A stretch of 64,000 nucleotides of DNA from Pacificispira sp002696645 (GCF_048892425.1 NZ_JBLZHU010000005.1:186001-250000); one strand, 5' to 3'. Positions 1-8,956 are shown, counted from the stretch's first letter. The notes: generated from the sequence alone by a model not told the origin. Translations and numbers: made by a program.

Positions 1-1315
1 CGGCCGTGCGATCCGGGTCATTCCAATAGCCCAGCATGACCAATTCACCCCGCACCAGGATTTCACCATCATCTGCAATCTTGACCTCAACCCCCATCAA
101 GGGGGGCCCGACGGTTGTCAGGTCATTCATTTCCACCCGATTGACCGAAACGACAGGCGCGCTTTCTGTCTGGCCATAGCCTTGCAGAATGCGCAGGCCC
201 AGGCCCAGAAAGAACAGACCCACATCGTAATTCAACGGCGCGCCGCCGGAGACAAAGGCCTTCAACCGTCCCCCAAAGCGCTGTTTGACCTTGCGGCGCA
301 CCAGGAAGGACAGGGCGGCATCCTGGATCTTCTCCATCAGGGTCAGGGAGTCTGGGTCTTCATATCTTTTGCTGCCCAACTCGACAGCGCGTAACAAGAA
401 TTTTTCCTTCGTTCCCCCGACTGCGGCCGCACCCCGCAGGATTTTCGCGCGCATGTTTTCATACAGGCGCGGGACGGCGGTCATGATGGTTGGCTGTACC
501 TCGATGATATTCTGCGCCAGCTTATCGATGCTTTCCGCATAATAGACCTGTGCGCCGATAGAGATGGGAACAAATTGGCCCACCGTATGTTCATAAGAAT
601 GGCTTAGCGGTAAAAAGGACAGGAAGACCTCTTCGCCTTCTTTCAGGCCGGGCAGGGTATGCAAAAATTCCTCTGCCCCCATCACATTGCACAGCATGTT
701 GCCGTGGCTCAGCATGACGCCAGTTGGTTCCGCGCTGGTGCCAGAGGTATAAATGATCGCCGCCATTGTATCGCGTTTGATGGCCTTTGACTCCTCAGCC
801 AGGGCGGTGGGCGTAATCCCCTTGGCACGTTCTGCCATGCCCAGTACATCGTCCCAGCCATGCAGTTTCAGGCCTTGGGGCAGGGACCCCGGCCATTCCA
901 TGGTGATCAGGGTCTTCAGGTCCGACCCTTCCGCTGCCTGCATGACGCGTTGCGACAGGGGGGCCAGGGAACAAATGGCAAGGGTTGCGCCGGAATCCTG
1001 AATGATATGCCGGTGATTGCTGACCGTGTTTGTTGTATAGGCGGGAACAGCGACCGCCCCGATTGCCATTATGGCCAGATCCGTAATCATCCATTCGGGA
1101 CGGTTTTCGGATACGATCAGGACCCGGTCGCCTGGTTTCACGCCCAATTGCTTCAGACCATAGGCGAATTTTGTTACCCTCTCTGCGACCTGTTTCCAGG
1201 TGGAGGGACGCCATCGACCGTCAGATTTTGCCCACAGAAAGGGAGTGTCTTTAAATTTTGACGCGCGTTCGAAAAATAATGTTGGTAGGTTTGGTATGGA
1301 CTCATACGCCAGCAT
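1..1315 (-). CDS. Long-chain acyl-CoA ligase (AMP-binding), C-terminus cut by the window edge
   Basis: An open frame of 438 codons runs from an ATG at 1315 to the left edge without a stop. The product would activate fatty acids to acyl-AMP and then acyl-CoA in the cytoplasm. Visible motifs are the AMP-binding P-loop IIYTSGTSAEPTG (near 720-757), LPLSHSYEH, GYGQTES (adenine binding) and GEILVRGELVMLGYWNDPD near the cut end; together they match the long-chain (FadD15/FAA1) type rather than the acetyl-CoA type. The P-loop lysine of the usual GxPKG is a threonine and the glycine before it an alanine. A purine-rich AAGGCG lies directly before the ATG. It is divergent from pepF. The C-terminal catalytic lysine domain lies outside the window. 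Confidence 0.9.
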   Translation of the reverse strand, partial: MLAYESIPNLPTLFFERASKFKDTPFLWAKSDGRWRPSTWKQVAERVTKFAYGLKQLGVKPGDRVLIVSENRPEWMITDLAIMAIGAVAVPAYTTNTVSNHRHIIQDSGATLAICSLAPLSQRVMQAAEGSDLKTLITMEWPGSLPQGLKLHGWDDVLGMAERAKGITPTALAEESKAIKRDTMAAIIYTSGTSAEPTGVMLSHGNMLCNVMGAEEFLHTLPGLKEGEEVFLSFLPLSHSYEHTVGQFVPISIGAQVYYAESIDKLAQNIIEVQPTIMTAVPRLYENMRAKILRGAAAVGGTKEKFLLRAVELGSKRYEDPDSLTLMEKIQDAALSFLVRRKVKQRFGGRLKAFVSGGAPLNYDVGLFFLGLGLRILQGYGQTESAPVVSVNRVEMNDLTTVGPPLMGVEVKIADDGEILVRGELVMLGYWNDPDRTA

Positions 1316-1452
1316 CGCCTTGCAATCCCCTGTTTTAGCGTTCCCTGTTTCAAGTGGGCTTATTCAATTGGGTCTGGGACGAATTATCATATCGCCTTGT
1401 TCAAACGACCCTACAGACATAGATACGGATGAAATCAAAGGAGACAAGCATC

Positions 1453-3234
1453 ATGCCAGATACGCATATTTCATCCGACTTGCCGGTTTGGGATTTAAGT
1501 GACCTTTATTCAGCGCCTGATTCCGGCGCGTTGAAACAGGACTTATCCGATGCCTTGAACCGGGCGCAAGCGTTTGAAACGCAATATTCCGGCGCTCTCA
1601 ACAACTTATCGGGTGATGGACTGGCCCAGGCGGTGGTTGAGTTTGAGGCCATTGATGAAATCCTGTCCCGTATTCTCAGCTATTCGCAATTGTTGCATGC
1701 AGGCGATGTCAGTGATCCGGAAATCGGCAAATTCTCTCAGACAATGCGGGAAAAGGCGACGGAGATTAACAGCCATCTGCTGTTTTTCACTCTGGAACTG
1801 AATAAGTTGGATGATGAAGGATTCGCTAAAAAGCTGTCCGAAAGCACGTCCCTGACCCGGTATAAGCCGTGGCTGGAGTCGGTTCGCCTCTATCGTCCCT
1901 ATCAGTTATCAGATGAACTTGAACGTCTGTTATTGGATAAAAGCGTTGCTGGATCGGCAGCCTGGATGCGGTTGTTTGACGAGACAATGGCCAGCCTGCG
2001 CTTCCCCTTTCGGGACCAATCACTGACCATGACGGAAATCCTGCACAAAATGCAGGACCGCGATAGCAAAACTCGAAAAGAGGCCAGCCAATCCATGGGC
2101 CGGGTGCTGTCGGAGAATATTTCCACCTTCTCGCTGATCACCAATACCCTGGCAAAAGATAAGGCGGTTGAAGATAAATGGCGCGGCTTTGATCGCCCCA
2201 TCTCTTCGCGCAATTTGTCTAACCATGTCGAAGACACGGTGGTGGATGCGCTGATTCAGGCGGTACGGGAGAAGTATCCAGACCTGTCCCATCGCTATTA
2301 CCGGTTGAAGGCCAAATGGCTGGGCCAGGAAACGCTGGACTATTGGGACCGCATGGCCCCGCCGCCTGCCGATGATGATCGCACCTTCTCCTGGGAGGAT
2401 GCCAAACATATCGTGATGGAGGCCTATGGCAGTTTCTCGCCCGATATGGCCGGCGTGGGACAGAAGTTTTTTGATAATGCCTGGATTGATGTTCCCCCAC
2501 GCCAGGGGAAATCGGGTGGGGCCTTTGCCCATCCGACTGTGCCCTCTGCGCATCCCTATCTGCTGTTGAATTTTCAAGGCAAGTCCCGCGATATCATGAC
2601 CCTGGCCCATGAGCTTGGGCATGGTGTGCATCAGGTCCTGGCGGGCAAGCAGGGGCATCTTTTGGCCGACACGCCCCTGACTCTGGCGGAAACGGCATCG
2701 GTATTTGGGGAAATGCTGACCTTCAAGAGCATGCTGGCAGCAACCAAGGATCCGATGGCCCGCCGTGCGGTTCTGGCCTCTAAAATTGAAGATATGATCA
2801 ACACGGTCGTGCGCCAAATCGCATTTTGTGAGTTTGAACGCCTGGTTCATGACGAGCGGAAAGAAGGCGAGTTAACCGCAGAACGCTTGGGCGAATTGTG
2901 GATGCAAGTCACCCATGACAGTCTGGGCGATGTGTTCCGGTTCGATGAGCATTATCGGCACTATTGGGCCTATATCCCACACTTTATCCACTCGCCCTTC
3001 TATGTGTACGCGTACGCCTTTGGGGATTGTCTGGTGAATGCGCTGTATGCAAAATATGAGGCAGAACCAGATGGCTTCCAGCAGAAATACATGGATATGC
3101 TGTCTGCCGGTGGAACACTGGGTCACAAGGAGCTTCTGGCGCCATTTGGTCTGGATGCCAGCGATCCCAATTTCTGGAAACTGGGACTGAGTGTAATCGA
3201 AGGCTTCATCGACGAGCTTGAGGCGACGTTTTAG
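1453..3234 (+). CDS. pepF: M3 family oligoendopeptidase F
   Basis: A 593-residue cytoplasmic zinc metallopeptidase that would trim short peptides. The zinc site HELGH starts at residue 386 (H386, E387, H390) and the third ligand is E413 in LAETASVFGE, the spacing expected of M3 peptidases. Length and the N-terminal helical domain fit the PepF/M3 clade. An ATG eight codons earlier (1429) is in frame, but AAAGGAG at 1437-1443 is correctly spaced for the ATG at 1453, so I use the shorter form. The gene lies 24 bases ahead of corA and the two may be cotranscribed. No signal peptide is seen. Confidence 0.93.
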   Translation: MPDTHISSDLPVWDLSDLYSAPDSGALKQDLSDALNRAQAFETQYSGALNNLSGDGLAQAVVEFEAIDEILSRILSYSQLLHAGDVSDPEIGKFSQTMREKATEINSHLLFFTLELNKLDDEGFAKKLSESTSLTRYKPWLESVRLYRPYQLSDELERLLLDKSVAGSAAWMRLFDETMASLRFPFRDQSLTMTEILHKMQDRDSKTRKEASQSMGRVLSENISTFSLITNTLAKDKAVEDKWRGFDRPISSRNLSNHVEDTVVDALIQAVREKYPDLSHRYYRLKAKWLGQETLDYWDRMAPPPADDDRTFSWEDAKHIVMEAYGSFSPDMAGVGQKFFDNAWIDVPPRQGKSGGAFAHPTVPSAHPYLLLNFQGKSRDIMTLAHELGHGVHQVLAGKQGHLLADTPLTLAETASVFGEMLTFKSMLAATKDPMARRAVLASKIEDMINTVVRQIAFCEFERLVHDERKEGELTAERLGELWMQVTHDSLGDVFRFDEHYRHYWAYIPHFIHSPFYVYAYAFGDCLVNALYAKYEAEPDGFQQKYMDMLSAGGTLGHKELLAPFGLDASDPNFWKLGLSVIEGFIDELEATF

Positions 3235-3258
3235 GCTGTTCTTTGGGAGGGGGCGGGC

Positions 3259-4230
3259 ATGATCAAAGGGTATGTCAGCGAGAAGGGTCGATTAGTCAGT
3301 ATCGACTCCCCAATGGATCACATGGACCAGGTGATCTGGTTTGATCTGTTGCACCCGACCCTGGATGAAGAGCTGATGCTGGGGCGTCGCCTGGGAATTA
3401 CATTGCCAACGCGAGAGGATATGGAGGAAATCGAAATATCCTCTCGCCTGTATTTCGAGGACAATGCGGCTTTTATGACCGCAACGCTTCCGTCTCAGGT
3501 GGAAGGCGATAATCCAATTCTGGCGCCAGTCACCTTTATCTTGTTGGACCATCGTCTCGTGACGGTGCGCTATCATGAGCCGCGCTCTTTCTTCACCTTC
3601 GCGATTCATGCCGAGAAAGCCGCCATGGGCTGCACATCGGGTGAGTCTGCCCTTATCGCGTTGCTGGAAGCGGTGGTGGATCGCCTGGCCGATATTCTTG
3701 AACATGGCGCGCGCGATCTGGATAAAATTTCGCGTGATATCCTGCAACAGGATCGCCGCTCCCCTTTAAGAAGCAAGGATTTCCAGCATTTGCTGCGAGA
3801 AATCGGACTGTCTGGTGATCTGACGTCGGATATTCGGGACTGTCTGGCGACGATGGAGCGGCTTGTGGGGTTTTTGGGACATGCATTGGGGCAGCGAAAG
3901 GTCACGAAGGAGCTTAAGGAACGGGTTAAAACCTTATCCAGGGATATTCGTTCCCTGGCAGATTACTCAGGCTTTATGTCCCAGAAGATTACCTTCCTGT
4001 TGGATGCGACACTGGGGATGATTAATATAGAGCAGAATGGCATTATAAAGATTCTATCGGTGGCGTCCGTCGTGTTCCTGCCGCCAACTCTGATCGCCTC
4101 CTTCTATGGGATGAACTTCAAATATATGCCAGAGCTGGACTCACCCTTTGGCTATCCCATCGCCTTTGGCGCAATGGTGCTGTCGGCCATCCTGCCCTAT
4201 CTTTTCTTCAAATATAAGAAATGGCTGTAA
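3259..4230 (+). CDS. corA: CorA family divalent metal ion transporter
   Basis: A 323-residue membrane protein expected to carry Mg2+ (or Co2+/Ni2+/Zn2+) through a pentameric channel. The long N-terminal cytoplasmic part is followed by two C-terminal membrane helices, with the selectivity motif Y-GMN at residues 284-286 between them and a basic tail (FKYKKWL), the standard CorA layout. A strong Shine-Dalgarno sequence (GGGAGGG) sits before the ATG. It follows pepF closely on the same strand and converges on the quinone oxidoreductase gene. The exact metal cannot be told from the sequence; ZntB-like zinc export is the main alternative. Confidence 0.9.
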   Translation: MIKGYVSEKGRLVSIDSPMDHMDQVIWFDLLHPTLDEELMLGRRLGITLPTREDMEEIEISSRLYFEDNAAFMTATLPSQVEGDNPILAPVTFILLDHRLVTVRYHEPRSFFTFAIHAEKAAMGCTSGESALIALLEAVVDRLADILEHGARDLDKISRDILQQDRRSPLRSKDFQHLLREIGLSGDLTSDIRDCLATMERLVGFLGHALGQRKVTKELKERVKTLSRDIRSLADYSGFMSQKITFLLDATLGMINIEQNGIIKILSVASVVFLPPTLIASFYGMNFKYMPELDSPFGYPIAFGAMVLSAILPYLFFKYKKWL

Positions 4231-4323
4231 CCCGATATTCCAATCCCATGCGATAGAATAAGACGGGGATGGTTTATGAGCGGCCCGTTTTCTGGAATGA
4301 TCGTTCTATAAATTTTATCCGTA

Positions 4324-5334
4324 TCAATCCACCTCCATCATGATCTTGCCGATATGGCTGGAGGTTTCCATCAGCCTGTGGGCCTCAGCGGCGTCTTTCA
4401 GGGGGAAAGTCTTGTGGATCACAGGGGCCACTTTACCGGAATCCAACAGGGGCCAAACATCCCGGGCCAGATTTTCGGCAATCGTGGTCTTTTCAGCAAT
4501 GGTTTGGGGCCGCAATGTCGCCCCCAGAACGGTCAGGCGGTTCATCAGGATTTTGGAGAAATCAACCTCCGCCTTTGGTCCTTTCAGGAAGGCGATGAAA
4601 TTGTATCGCCCGTCGCGTCGCAGCAGTTTCAGGCCGGGATTGATATAGGGGCCGCCCACCATATCCAAAATGACATCCAGGCCGGGGCCGCCGGTCATAT
4701 CCTTGGTCCAGGCGGCGGCCTGTTCGGCCCAATCACCTTCTTTGTAATTGATCGCCAGATCGGCCCCCAGTTCCAGGCAGGTCTGGCATTTCTCATTGCT
4801 GCCTGCAGTGATCGCAACCTGGGCACCATAGGCCTTGGCCAATTGAATGGCGGTCGTGCCGATCCCGCTGGACCCGCCGTGCACCAACAGGCGTTCGCCC
4901 GCGGTCAGTTTGGCGCGCATGAAGATGTTGTAATAGACGGTGAAGAAGGTTTCCGGCAGGGCGGCGGCGCGGATCATATCATAGCCCTGGGGTAAACGCA
5001 GGCAATGCCCGGCGGGCACACGGCAATATTGCGCATAGCCGCCACCGGGTGTCAGGGCACAGATTTCGTCGCCAATGCTCCAGGCCGTGACGCCCTCACC
5101 CAAGGCCACGATCTCTCCGGCGATTTCCAGGCCGGGCAGAGGGGACGCATCGGGCGGCGGCGGGTATGCGCCCGCCCGCTGGGACACATCTGGACGGTTC
5201 ACCCCCGCCGCACGCACTCTTATCAGAACTTCTCCGGCGCGCGGTTGTGGCGTTTCAACTTCCGCCAGTTTCAGAACCTCTGGCCCGCCATGGGTGGTGA
5301 TTTCGACAGCCTGCATATGGGCGGGAAGGGACAT
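4324..5334 (-). CDS. NAD(P)H-quinone oxidoreductase, zinc-free MDR family
   Basis: A 336-residue medium-chain reductase of the quinone oxidoreductase (QOR/PIG3) type, which passes hydride from NADPH to quinones or enones. The N-terminal MQAVEITTHGGPEVL is characteristic, the nucleotide-binding motif GGSSGIG is at residues 153-159, and the zinc-ligand cysteines of alcohol dehydrogenases are absent. The open frame extends upstream to 5547, but the ATG at 5334 has AAAGGAG just upstream and gives the usual family length; the extension also runs into the divergent DUF1192 gene. The natural substrate is not predictable. Confidence 0.9.
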   Translation of the reverse strand: MSLPAHMQAVEITTHGGPEVLKLAEVETPQPRAGEVLIRVRAAGVNRPDVSQRAGAYPPPPDASPLPGLEIAGEIVALGEGVTAWSIGDEICALTPGGGYAQYCRVPAGHCLRLPQGYDMIRAAALPETFFTVYYNIFMRAKLTAGERLLVHGGSSGIGTTAIQLAKAYGAQVAITAGSNEKCQTCLELGADLAINYKEGDWAEQAAAWTKDMTGGPGLDVILDMVGGPYINPGLKLLRRDGRYNFIAFLKGPKAEVDFSKILMNRLTVLGATLRPQTIAEKTTIAENLARDVWPLLDSGKVAPVIHKTFPLKDAAEAHRLMETSSHIGKIMMEVD

Positions 5335-5420
5335 GAGAACTCCTTTCGGGGGGTTGCTGTGGACGCGTGTGACCGCAATACTGACAGTCGTCGTAAGACG
5401 CTGCAAGGGAGCCTGTAAAG

Positions 5421-5603
5421 ATGTTTGACGAAGAAGAGAAACCAAAGCCCAAAGGCATCCAACCCCTGGACCTGGATATGATGAGTATCGAGGCTTTGGG
5501 GGATTACATCGCTGAACTGGAAACGGAAATTGCGCGGGTGCGGACAAAAATTGATGCGAAGAAGTCAGCCCGCGGCGCTGCGGAAAGCTTCTTTAAATCT
5601 TAA
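5421..5603 (+). CDS. DUF1192 family small protein
   Basis: A 60-residue protein matching the DUF1192 pattern seen in Alphaproteobacteria: an acidic/basic N-terminus, the core LDMMSIEALGDYIAELE, then a predicted coiled-coil helix (ETEIARVRTKIDAKKSARG) and an FF near the C-terminus. The function is unknown; the length is full for the family. AAGGGAG precedes the ATG. It is divergent from the quinone oxidoreductase with about 86 bases between the start codons, so both promoters must share that space. Confidence 0.85.
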   Translation: MFDEEEKPKPKGIQPLDLDMMSIEALGDYIAELETEIARVRTKIDAKKSARGAAESFFKS

Positions 5604-5610
5604 GAGGTGT

Positions 5611-5722
5611 GAAACCGCCAAGGACGCAAAGGAGGCGCTAAGGGCGCGGAGATAATGAGTTTGGCTTTAGAGAAACCCCTTGGCGTGCTTCGCGTGAACT
5701 TTGCGCCCTTTGCGGTTAAACC
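5611..5722. repeat. Imperfect palindromic intergenic repeat
   Basis: The left arm (5611-5648, AAACCGCCAAGGACGCAAAG and following) and the reverse complement of the right arm (5678-5722, TAACCGCAAAGGGCGCAAAG and following) share the same run of GCAAAG/GCGC/CCAAGG blocks. The two arms could fold into a long interrupted hairpin between DUF1192 and the following reductase. The wording resembles dispersed 'CGCAAAGGCGC'-type repeats seen in many proteobacterial genomes. It may also act as a transcription stop for DUF1192. No coding frame fits here. Confidence 0.6.
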
Positions 5723-5773
5723 TTTTGGAAAGCGTTAAAATTCACCGCCAATGATGCGTAAAGAGAGGCCTTC

Positions 5774-6781
5774 ATGACCACTAACAACAAGACCTGGATT
5801 CTGGATCACCACCCGGACGGCATGCCCACGCTGGACACGTTCCGAATGGAGACAAACGACATCCCCAGAGCAGCAGAGGGTGAAGTTTTGGGCAAGGCGC
5901 GCTGGCTGTCGGTGGACCCCTATATGCGCGGGCGTATTTCTGCCCAGGCGAATTACGCAGGGGGTGTCGCCATTGGGGAGGCAATGCATGGCGCTGCCGT
6001 TGCCGAAGTGGTGGAAAGCAATCACCCCGATTGGAAGCCCGGCGATCTGTTCGAAACCATCAAATTCGGCTGGCGGGAATATGCCGCCGTCCCTGGCGAT
6101 GGCTTGACCCGCGTTGATCCGTCCCTGGGGCCCGAACATGCCTATCTCAGTTACCTCGGTATGCCAGGCGTGACCGCATTGATTGCCCTGGATTTGATCG
6201 GGGATGTGAAACCCGGAGAGACGGTTCTGGTCTCTGCGGCATCCGGCGCGGTGGGGCAGGTCGTCGGCCAGATTGCGAAGATCCGGGGCGCGCGCGCCAT
6301 CGCCGTTGCCAGCAGTCAGGAAAAGCTGGACTGGTGCGCTAAGCTGGGTTTTGACGCCGGCATCAACTATCGCACAGAGGATGACTTGGCCGCCGCAATA
6401 AAACAGGCCTGCCCCAAAGGGGTGGATGTCTTTTTCGACAATACAGCGGGGCCGATCCACGATGCGGTAATGAACAATCTGGCCCAGAACGCGCGGATCA
6501 TTATCTGTGGTACCATCAGCCTGGCCGGTCAGTTCGAACAGCCGGATATGGGCGAGCGGTTCCTGCGCAAAATACTGGTCGCCCGTGCCCGGATGGAGGG
6601 TTTCCTGATCTTCGACCATCTGGACAAATTCGACGCGGCCCGCGAACAATTGGCGGCATGGGAGAAGGCGGGCAAGCTGACCTTCAAGACCGATATCCGG
6701 GATGGCATAGACGCCATGCCCCAGGCCTTCCTGAACCTCCTGACATCCCAGAATTTTGGCAAACAGGTGGTGCGGATTTAG
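5774..6781 (+). CDS. NADP-dependent oxidoreductase, CurA/leukotriene B4 dehydrogenase-like MDR
   Basis: A 335-residue zinc-free medium-chain reductase. The N-terminal LSVDPYMRGRIS block is typical of the CurA / prostaglandin reductase branch, which reduces the double bond of alpha,beta-unsaturated ketones with NADPH. The Rossmann motif is in VSAASGAVGQVVGQIAK, and the C-terminal segment closes with the usual GKQVVRI. It starts 34 bases after a perfect T-rich tail of the upstream repeat and is followed by a 100-base gap. The substrate is unknown; curcumin-type or lipid enones are the family precedent. Confidence 0.88.
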   Translation: MTTNNKTWILDHHPDGMPTLDTFRMETNDIPRAAEGEVLGKARWLSVDPYMRGRISAQANYAGGVAIGEAMHGAAVAEVVESNHPDWKPGDLFETIKFGWREYAAVPGDGLTRVDPSLGPEHAYLSYLGMPGVTALIALDLIGDVKPGETVLVSAASGAVGQVVGQIAKIRGARAIAVASSQEKLDWCAKLGFDAGINYRTEDDLAAAIKQACPKGVDVFFDNTAGPIHDAVMNNLAQNARIIICGTISLAGQFEQPDMGERFLRKILVARARMEGFLIFDHLDKFDAAREQLAAWEKAGKLTFKTDIRDGIDAMPQAFLNLLTSQNFGKQVVRI

Positions 6782-6897
6782 GGAGTGAAAGCCGATCCAA
6801 CGTAACGAATTTCATCTTTCTCCAACCAACGAAACTGTTGTGAAAACGCCACAAGAACACATACTATGGTTGTGGTGGTGCTTGAGGGGTGGATGTG

Positions 6898-7920
6898 ATG
6901 GATATGAGGGGTTTAAATAGATTTATCGCCTTGGGTGCTTTCCTTTTGAGCACGATCGCGACCCCGATCTTGGCGGATGAAATGCCGCGTCTTCCAGAAC
7001 AGTCGGAATACACGAAATTCATTGCTGGTACCACCGAAGATGCCATTGCGCTGCAAAAGGCCTATTGGGGGGATTGCGGTCCCTTGCTGGAAGCTATCCC
7101 CGAAGATTCGCTGTCTGCGACAATGGAGCCGAAGAAGCGGCGGTTGGCGATTGAGTTGCTGGAGCGGGGGCTGTGCCTGCCCTATGACCCAGAACTCTCT
7201 CTCCGATTGATTGAAGCGGGTCACGATCAGAAGGATCCGCGCGCAACCCTGTTGTTGGGGTGGCGATATTGGTATGGCTATGGCGTTGACGCTGATATTG
7301 AACGGGCCAAAGCCCTGATTGATGAGGCAATGCTGGCCTTCACGCCCTACCAAACCAGTGTGACCACGGCATGGACGCAGTTTCTGAACGGCCGCCAAGT
7401 ACCAGACTATGTGCGCGAGTGGGATGGTTGGTTTGCCCGGCAGGTTGATACAGAAGAGAAGAAAGTCCTGTTTGCATACCATTTGCTGGACGGGGCTTTG
7501 ATCCTGCCAGACGGTCGCTTGCTGGGGTCCCGACCAAAGATTGCGTCAAAATGGTTTTCAGTGTTATCGGTCAAAAATTATGAGATACAGTATCGATATG
7601 GAATTTTGCTATACGCTGGGCGTTTTGGGGAAGAGGCGCGCAGGGATGCCGATTATATGCTTATGCGGCCAGCAAGATGCCACTTTCTGCCAGCAGTCAT
7701 GACCATGGCTGAAATCAGTTTTAAAGAAGGCCTAGACGGCGTTCCTGGTGGATGGGAAAACGCTTATATTTGGTACAGGGTCGCAGAGGCATTGGGGATC
7801 GATGTAGAGAGCCAGTTAAGGACAGCGAAAATGAATCTATCCCCTTTGGATCTGTACGGGAATGACCTCCATCTAGAAAACAGAATTGATATTTGGATGG
7901 ACAAAGGCTCTAGCTGTTGA
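6898..7920 (+). CDS. Secreted Sel1-like repeat protein
   Basis: About 340 residues with an N-terminal signal peptide (GLNRFIALGAFLLSTIATPILA, cut near residue 30) and helical repeats. The clearest is ATLLLGWRYWYGYGVDADI with AKALIDEAM, a Sel1-type (TPR-related) unit; a second degenerate unit lies near the C-terminus (WENAYIWYRVAEALG). Sel1 repeats act as protein-binding scaffolds, so a periplasmic scaffold is likely, but no role can be named. Starts at 6889 (GTG), 6898 and 6904 are in frame; GAGGGG at 6885-6889 best suits 6898. It converges on the toxin/immunity block, and base composition falls towards its 3' end. Confidence 0.6.
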   Translation: MDMRGLNRFIALGAFLLSTIATPILADEMPRLPEQSEYTKFIAGTTEDAIALQKAYWGDCGPLLEAIPEDSLSATMEPKKRRLAIELLERGLCLPYDPELSLRLIEAGHDQKDPRATLLLGWRYWYGYGVDADIERAKALIDEAMLAFTPYQTSVTTAWTQFLNGRQVPDYVREWDGWFARQVDTEEKKVLFAYHLLDGALILPDGRLLGSRPKIASKWFSVLSVKNYEIQYRYGILLYAGRFGEEARRDADYMLMRPARCHFLPAVMTMAEISFKEGLDGVPGGWENAYIWYRVAEALGIDVESQLRTAKMNLSPLDLYGNDLHLENRIDIWMDKGSSC

Positions 7921-8080
7921 ACACTTTAGTGAATTAACCGGAAATTATCGCTGGTTTTACTGGTATCAACAATTTCATCATCTTTATGCACGAGCACCCA
8001 AAGTCCCTGTTTTGGGTATGAAAAATACTGTTTGCTGGTATCATGATTTCCCGATTCTGGCTGATGCCCGCTATTTCATC

Positions 8081-8362
8081 TTAGCTATTATAGAACGCAG
8101 CATGGAGCAGACGCGCGACCCATCGCCAGTCGGGCTGTTCGGGCGCACCTGAACCGTACCCAACGTTACGCGCCCAACTGTCTAAGGCGCGGGTCACTCC
8201 CTCCATTCCCTCCAGATAATCAATGACGCCCTGCTCTTCAAAAAGGCCGCGGTTATAAGCATCTAACAGCTTATTAATACAATCCGCCAAATCTTCATGT
8301 GAAGTAACCAACTCAGCATCCCTTGCGATTTTTTGATTAGGGGTCGCATCTGTGTTGCTCAT
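8081..8362 (-). CDS. Immunity-like protein 2 (paralogue of 8672-8956)
   Basis: A 93-residue acidic protein. Its C-terminus is nearly the same as that of the protein at 8672-8956: the last 32 residues share 27 identities, including SWARNVGYG, GAPEQPDWRW and ARLL. The N-terminal half (HEDLADCINKLLDAYNRGLFEEQ) is also alignable. The pattern (acidic helix, W-x-R-N, PEQPDW, C-terminal aliphatic helix) resembles DUF7660-type proteins. It has a good ribosome site (AGAAAGGAG) and starts 16 bases after the stop of a detached toxin tip, so it is best read as a spare immunity gene left by a past tip exchange. Confidence 0.65.
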   Translation of the reverse strand: MSNTDATPNQKIARDAELVTSHEDLADCINKLLDAYNRGLFEEQGVIDYLEGMEGVTRALDSWARNVGYGSGAPEQPDWRWVARLLHAAFYNS

Positions 8363-8378
8363 AAGATGCTCCTTTCTA

Positions 8379-8531
8379 TTAATAATCTAAAGGGTCGTTT
8401 GCCCTGATCCGAATATTCATACCGTGATTTTTTGTTCGTGTTTTCCAACGATTGTCCTCTACCTCCGCTGCAGTTGCCTTTCGGTATCGTAGGTCTTTTC
8501 CAGCTTCTCGGGCGGCGATGAGCCAGGGCCT
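8379..8531 (-). pseudogene. Detached C-terminal toxin tip (orphan ParB-like module)
   Basis: A reading frame of about 50 codons, with no start codon and closed upstream by TGA at 8532-8534, encodes LIAAREAGKDLRYRKATAAE, then an unrelated tail ending in a tandem TAA-TAG. This copies the toxin C-terminus (LIAAREAGTDIRYRKATPSE) of the gene at 8949-10982. At DNA level, 8476-8519 and 9076-9119 agree at 41 of 44 bases. The tail differs (EDNRWKTRTKNHG against EDFPTKNTTLDDG). It lies directly before immunity-like gene 2, the arrangement of orphan tip/immunity cassettes behind polymorphic toxins. Confidence 0.7.
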
Positions 8532-8671
8532 TCATTTATGAAACCGCCAATTTATTCTAATGTGGAGAGAGGCGCGCTAGAATGAATTGCCCGAAGTCTC
8601 TATTTTGAATAAAATATATCTTCTTCAGGTTTTATCATTTCTCAATTTTTCGCAGTACCTATCGGCTCACC

Positions 8672-8956
8672 TCAACTGTGGTGAAATGCGGCTCTTAAGA
8701 GACGGGCCATCCAACGCCAATCGGGCTGCTCTGGAGCCCCAGGTCCGTAACCTACATTCCTAGCCCAGCTGTTCATCGCCGCCAATAGCGCGACCATCCC
8801 ACCCAGATAGTCCGTTACGCTCTGCTCTTCAAAAAACCCTTCATCATAGGCTTCTAAAAGATCCGCAAGGAAGTCTGAGAGTTCCTCATGATTGGATACG
8901 GCTTCTTGCTGCTTTTGGAATTTGGAACTTAATGCCAAACGATCTTCTTCATTCAT
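8672..8956 (-). CDS. Immunity-like protein 1, overlapping the toxin gene
   Basis: A 94-residue protein starting MNEEDRLALSS at the ATG at 8956, eight bases inside the end of the toxin gene, which indicates translational coupling. The open frame begins earlier (9028), but that part lies wholly within the toxin. Features are an acidic N-terminal helix (HEELSDFLADLLEAYDEGFFEEQ), then NSWARNVGYGPGAPEQPDWRW and a hydrophobic C-terminal helix. It resembles DUF7660-type proteins often found next to toxin genes. The role as antidote to the ParB-like tip is inferred from overlap, order, and the paralogue at 8081-8362. Confidence 0.65.
   Translation of the reverse strand: MNEEDRLALSSKFQKQQEAVSNHEELSDFLADLLEAYDEGFFEEQSVTDYLGGMVALLAAMNSWARNVGYGPGAPEQPDWRWMARLLRAAFHHS

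Noticed and set aside
2020..2850. 276-codon antisense frame over pepF
   Set aside because: Overlaps the HELGH coding region of a convincing peptidase; no family features of its own.
7886..8152. 88-codon plus-strand frame after the Sel1-like gene
   Set aside because: Overlaps the ends of two better genes and has no ribosome site; residues such as FYWYQQFHHLY match nothing I know.
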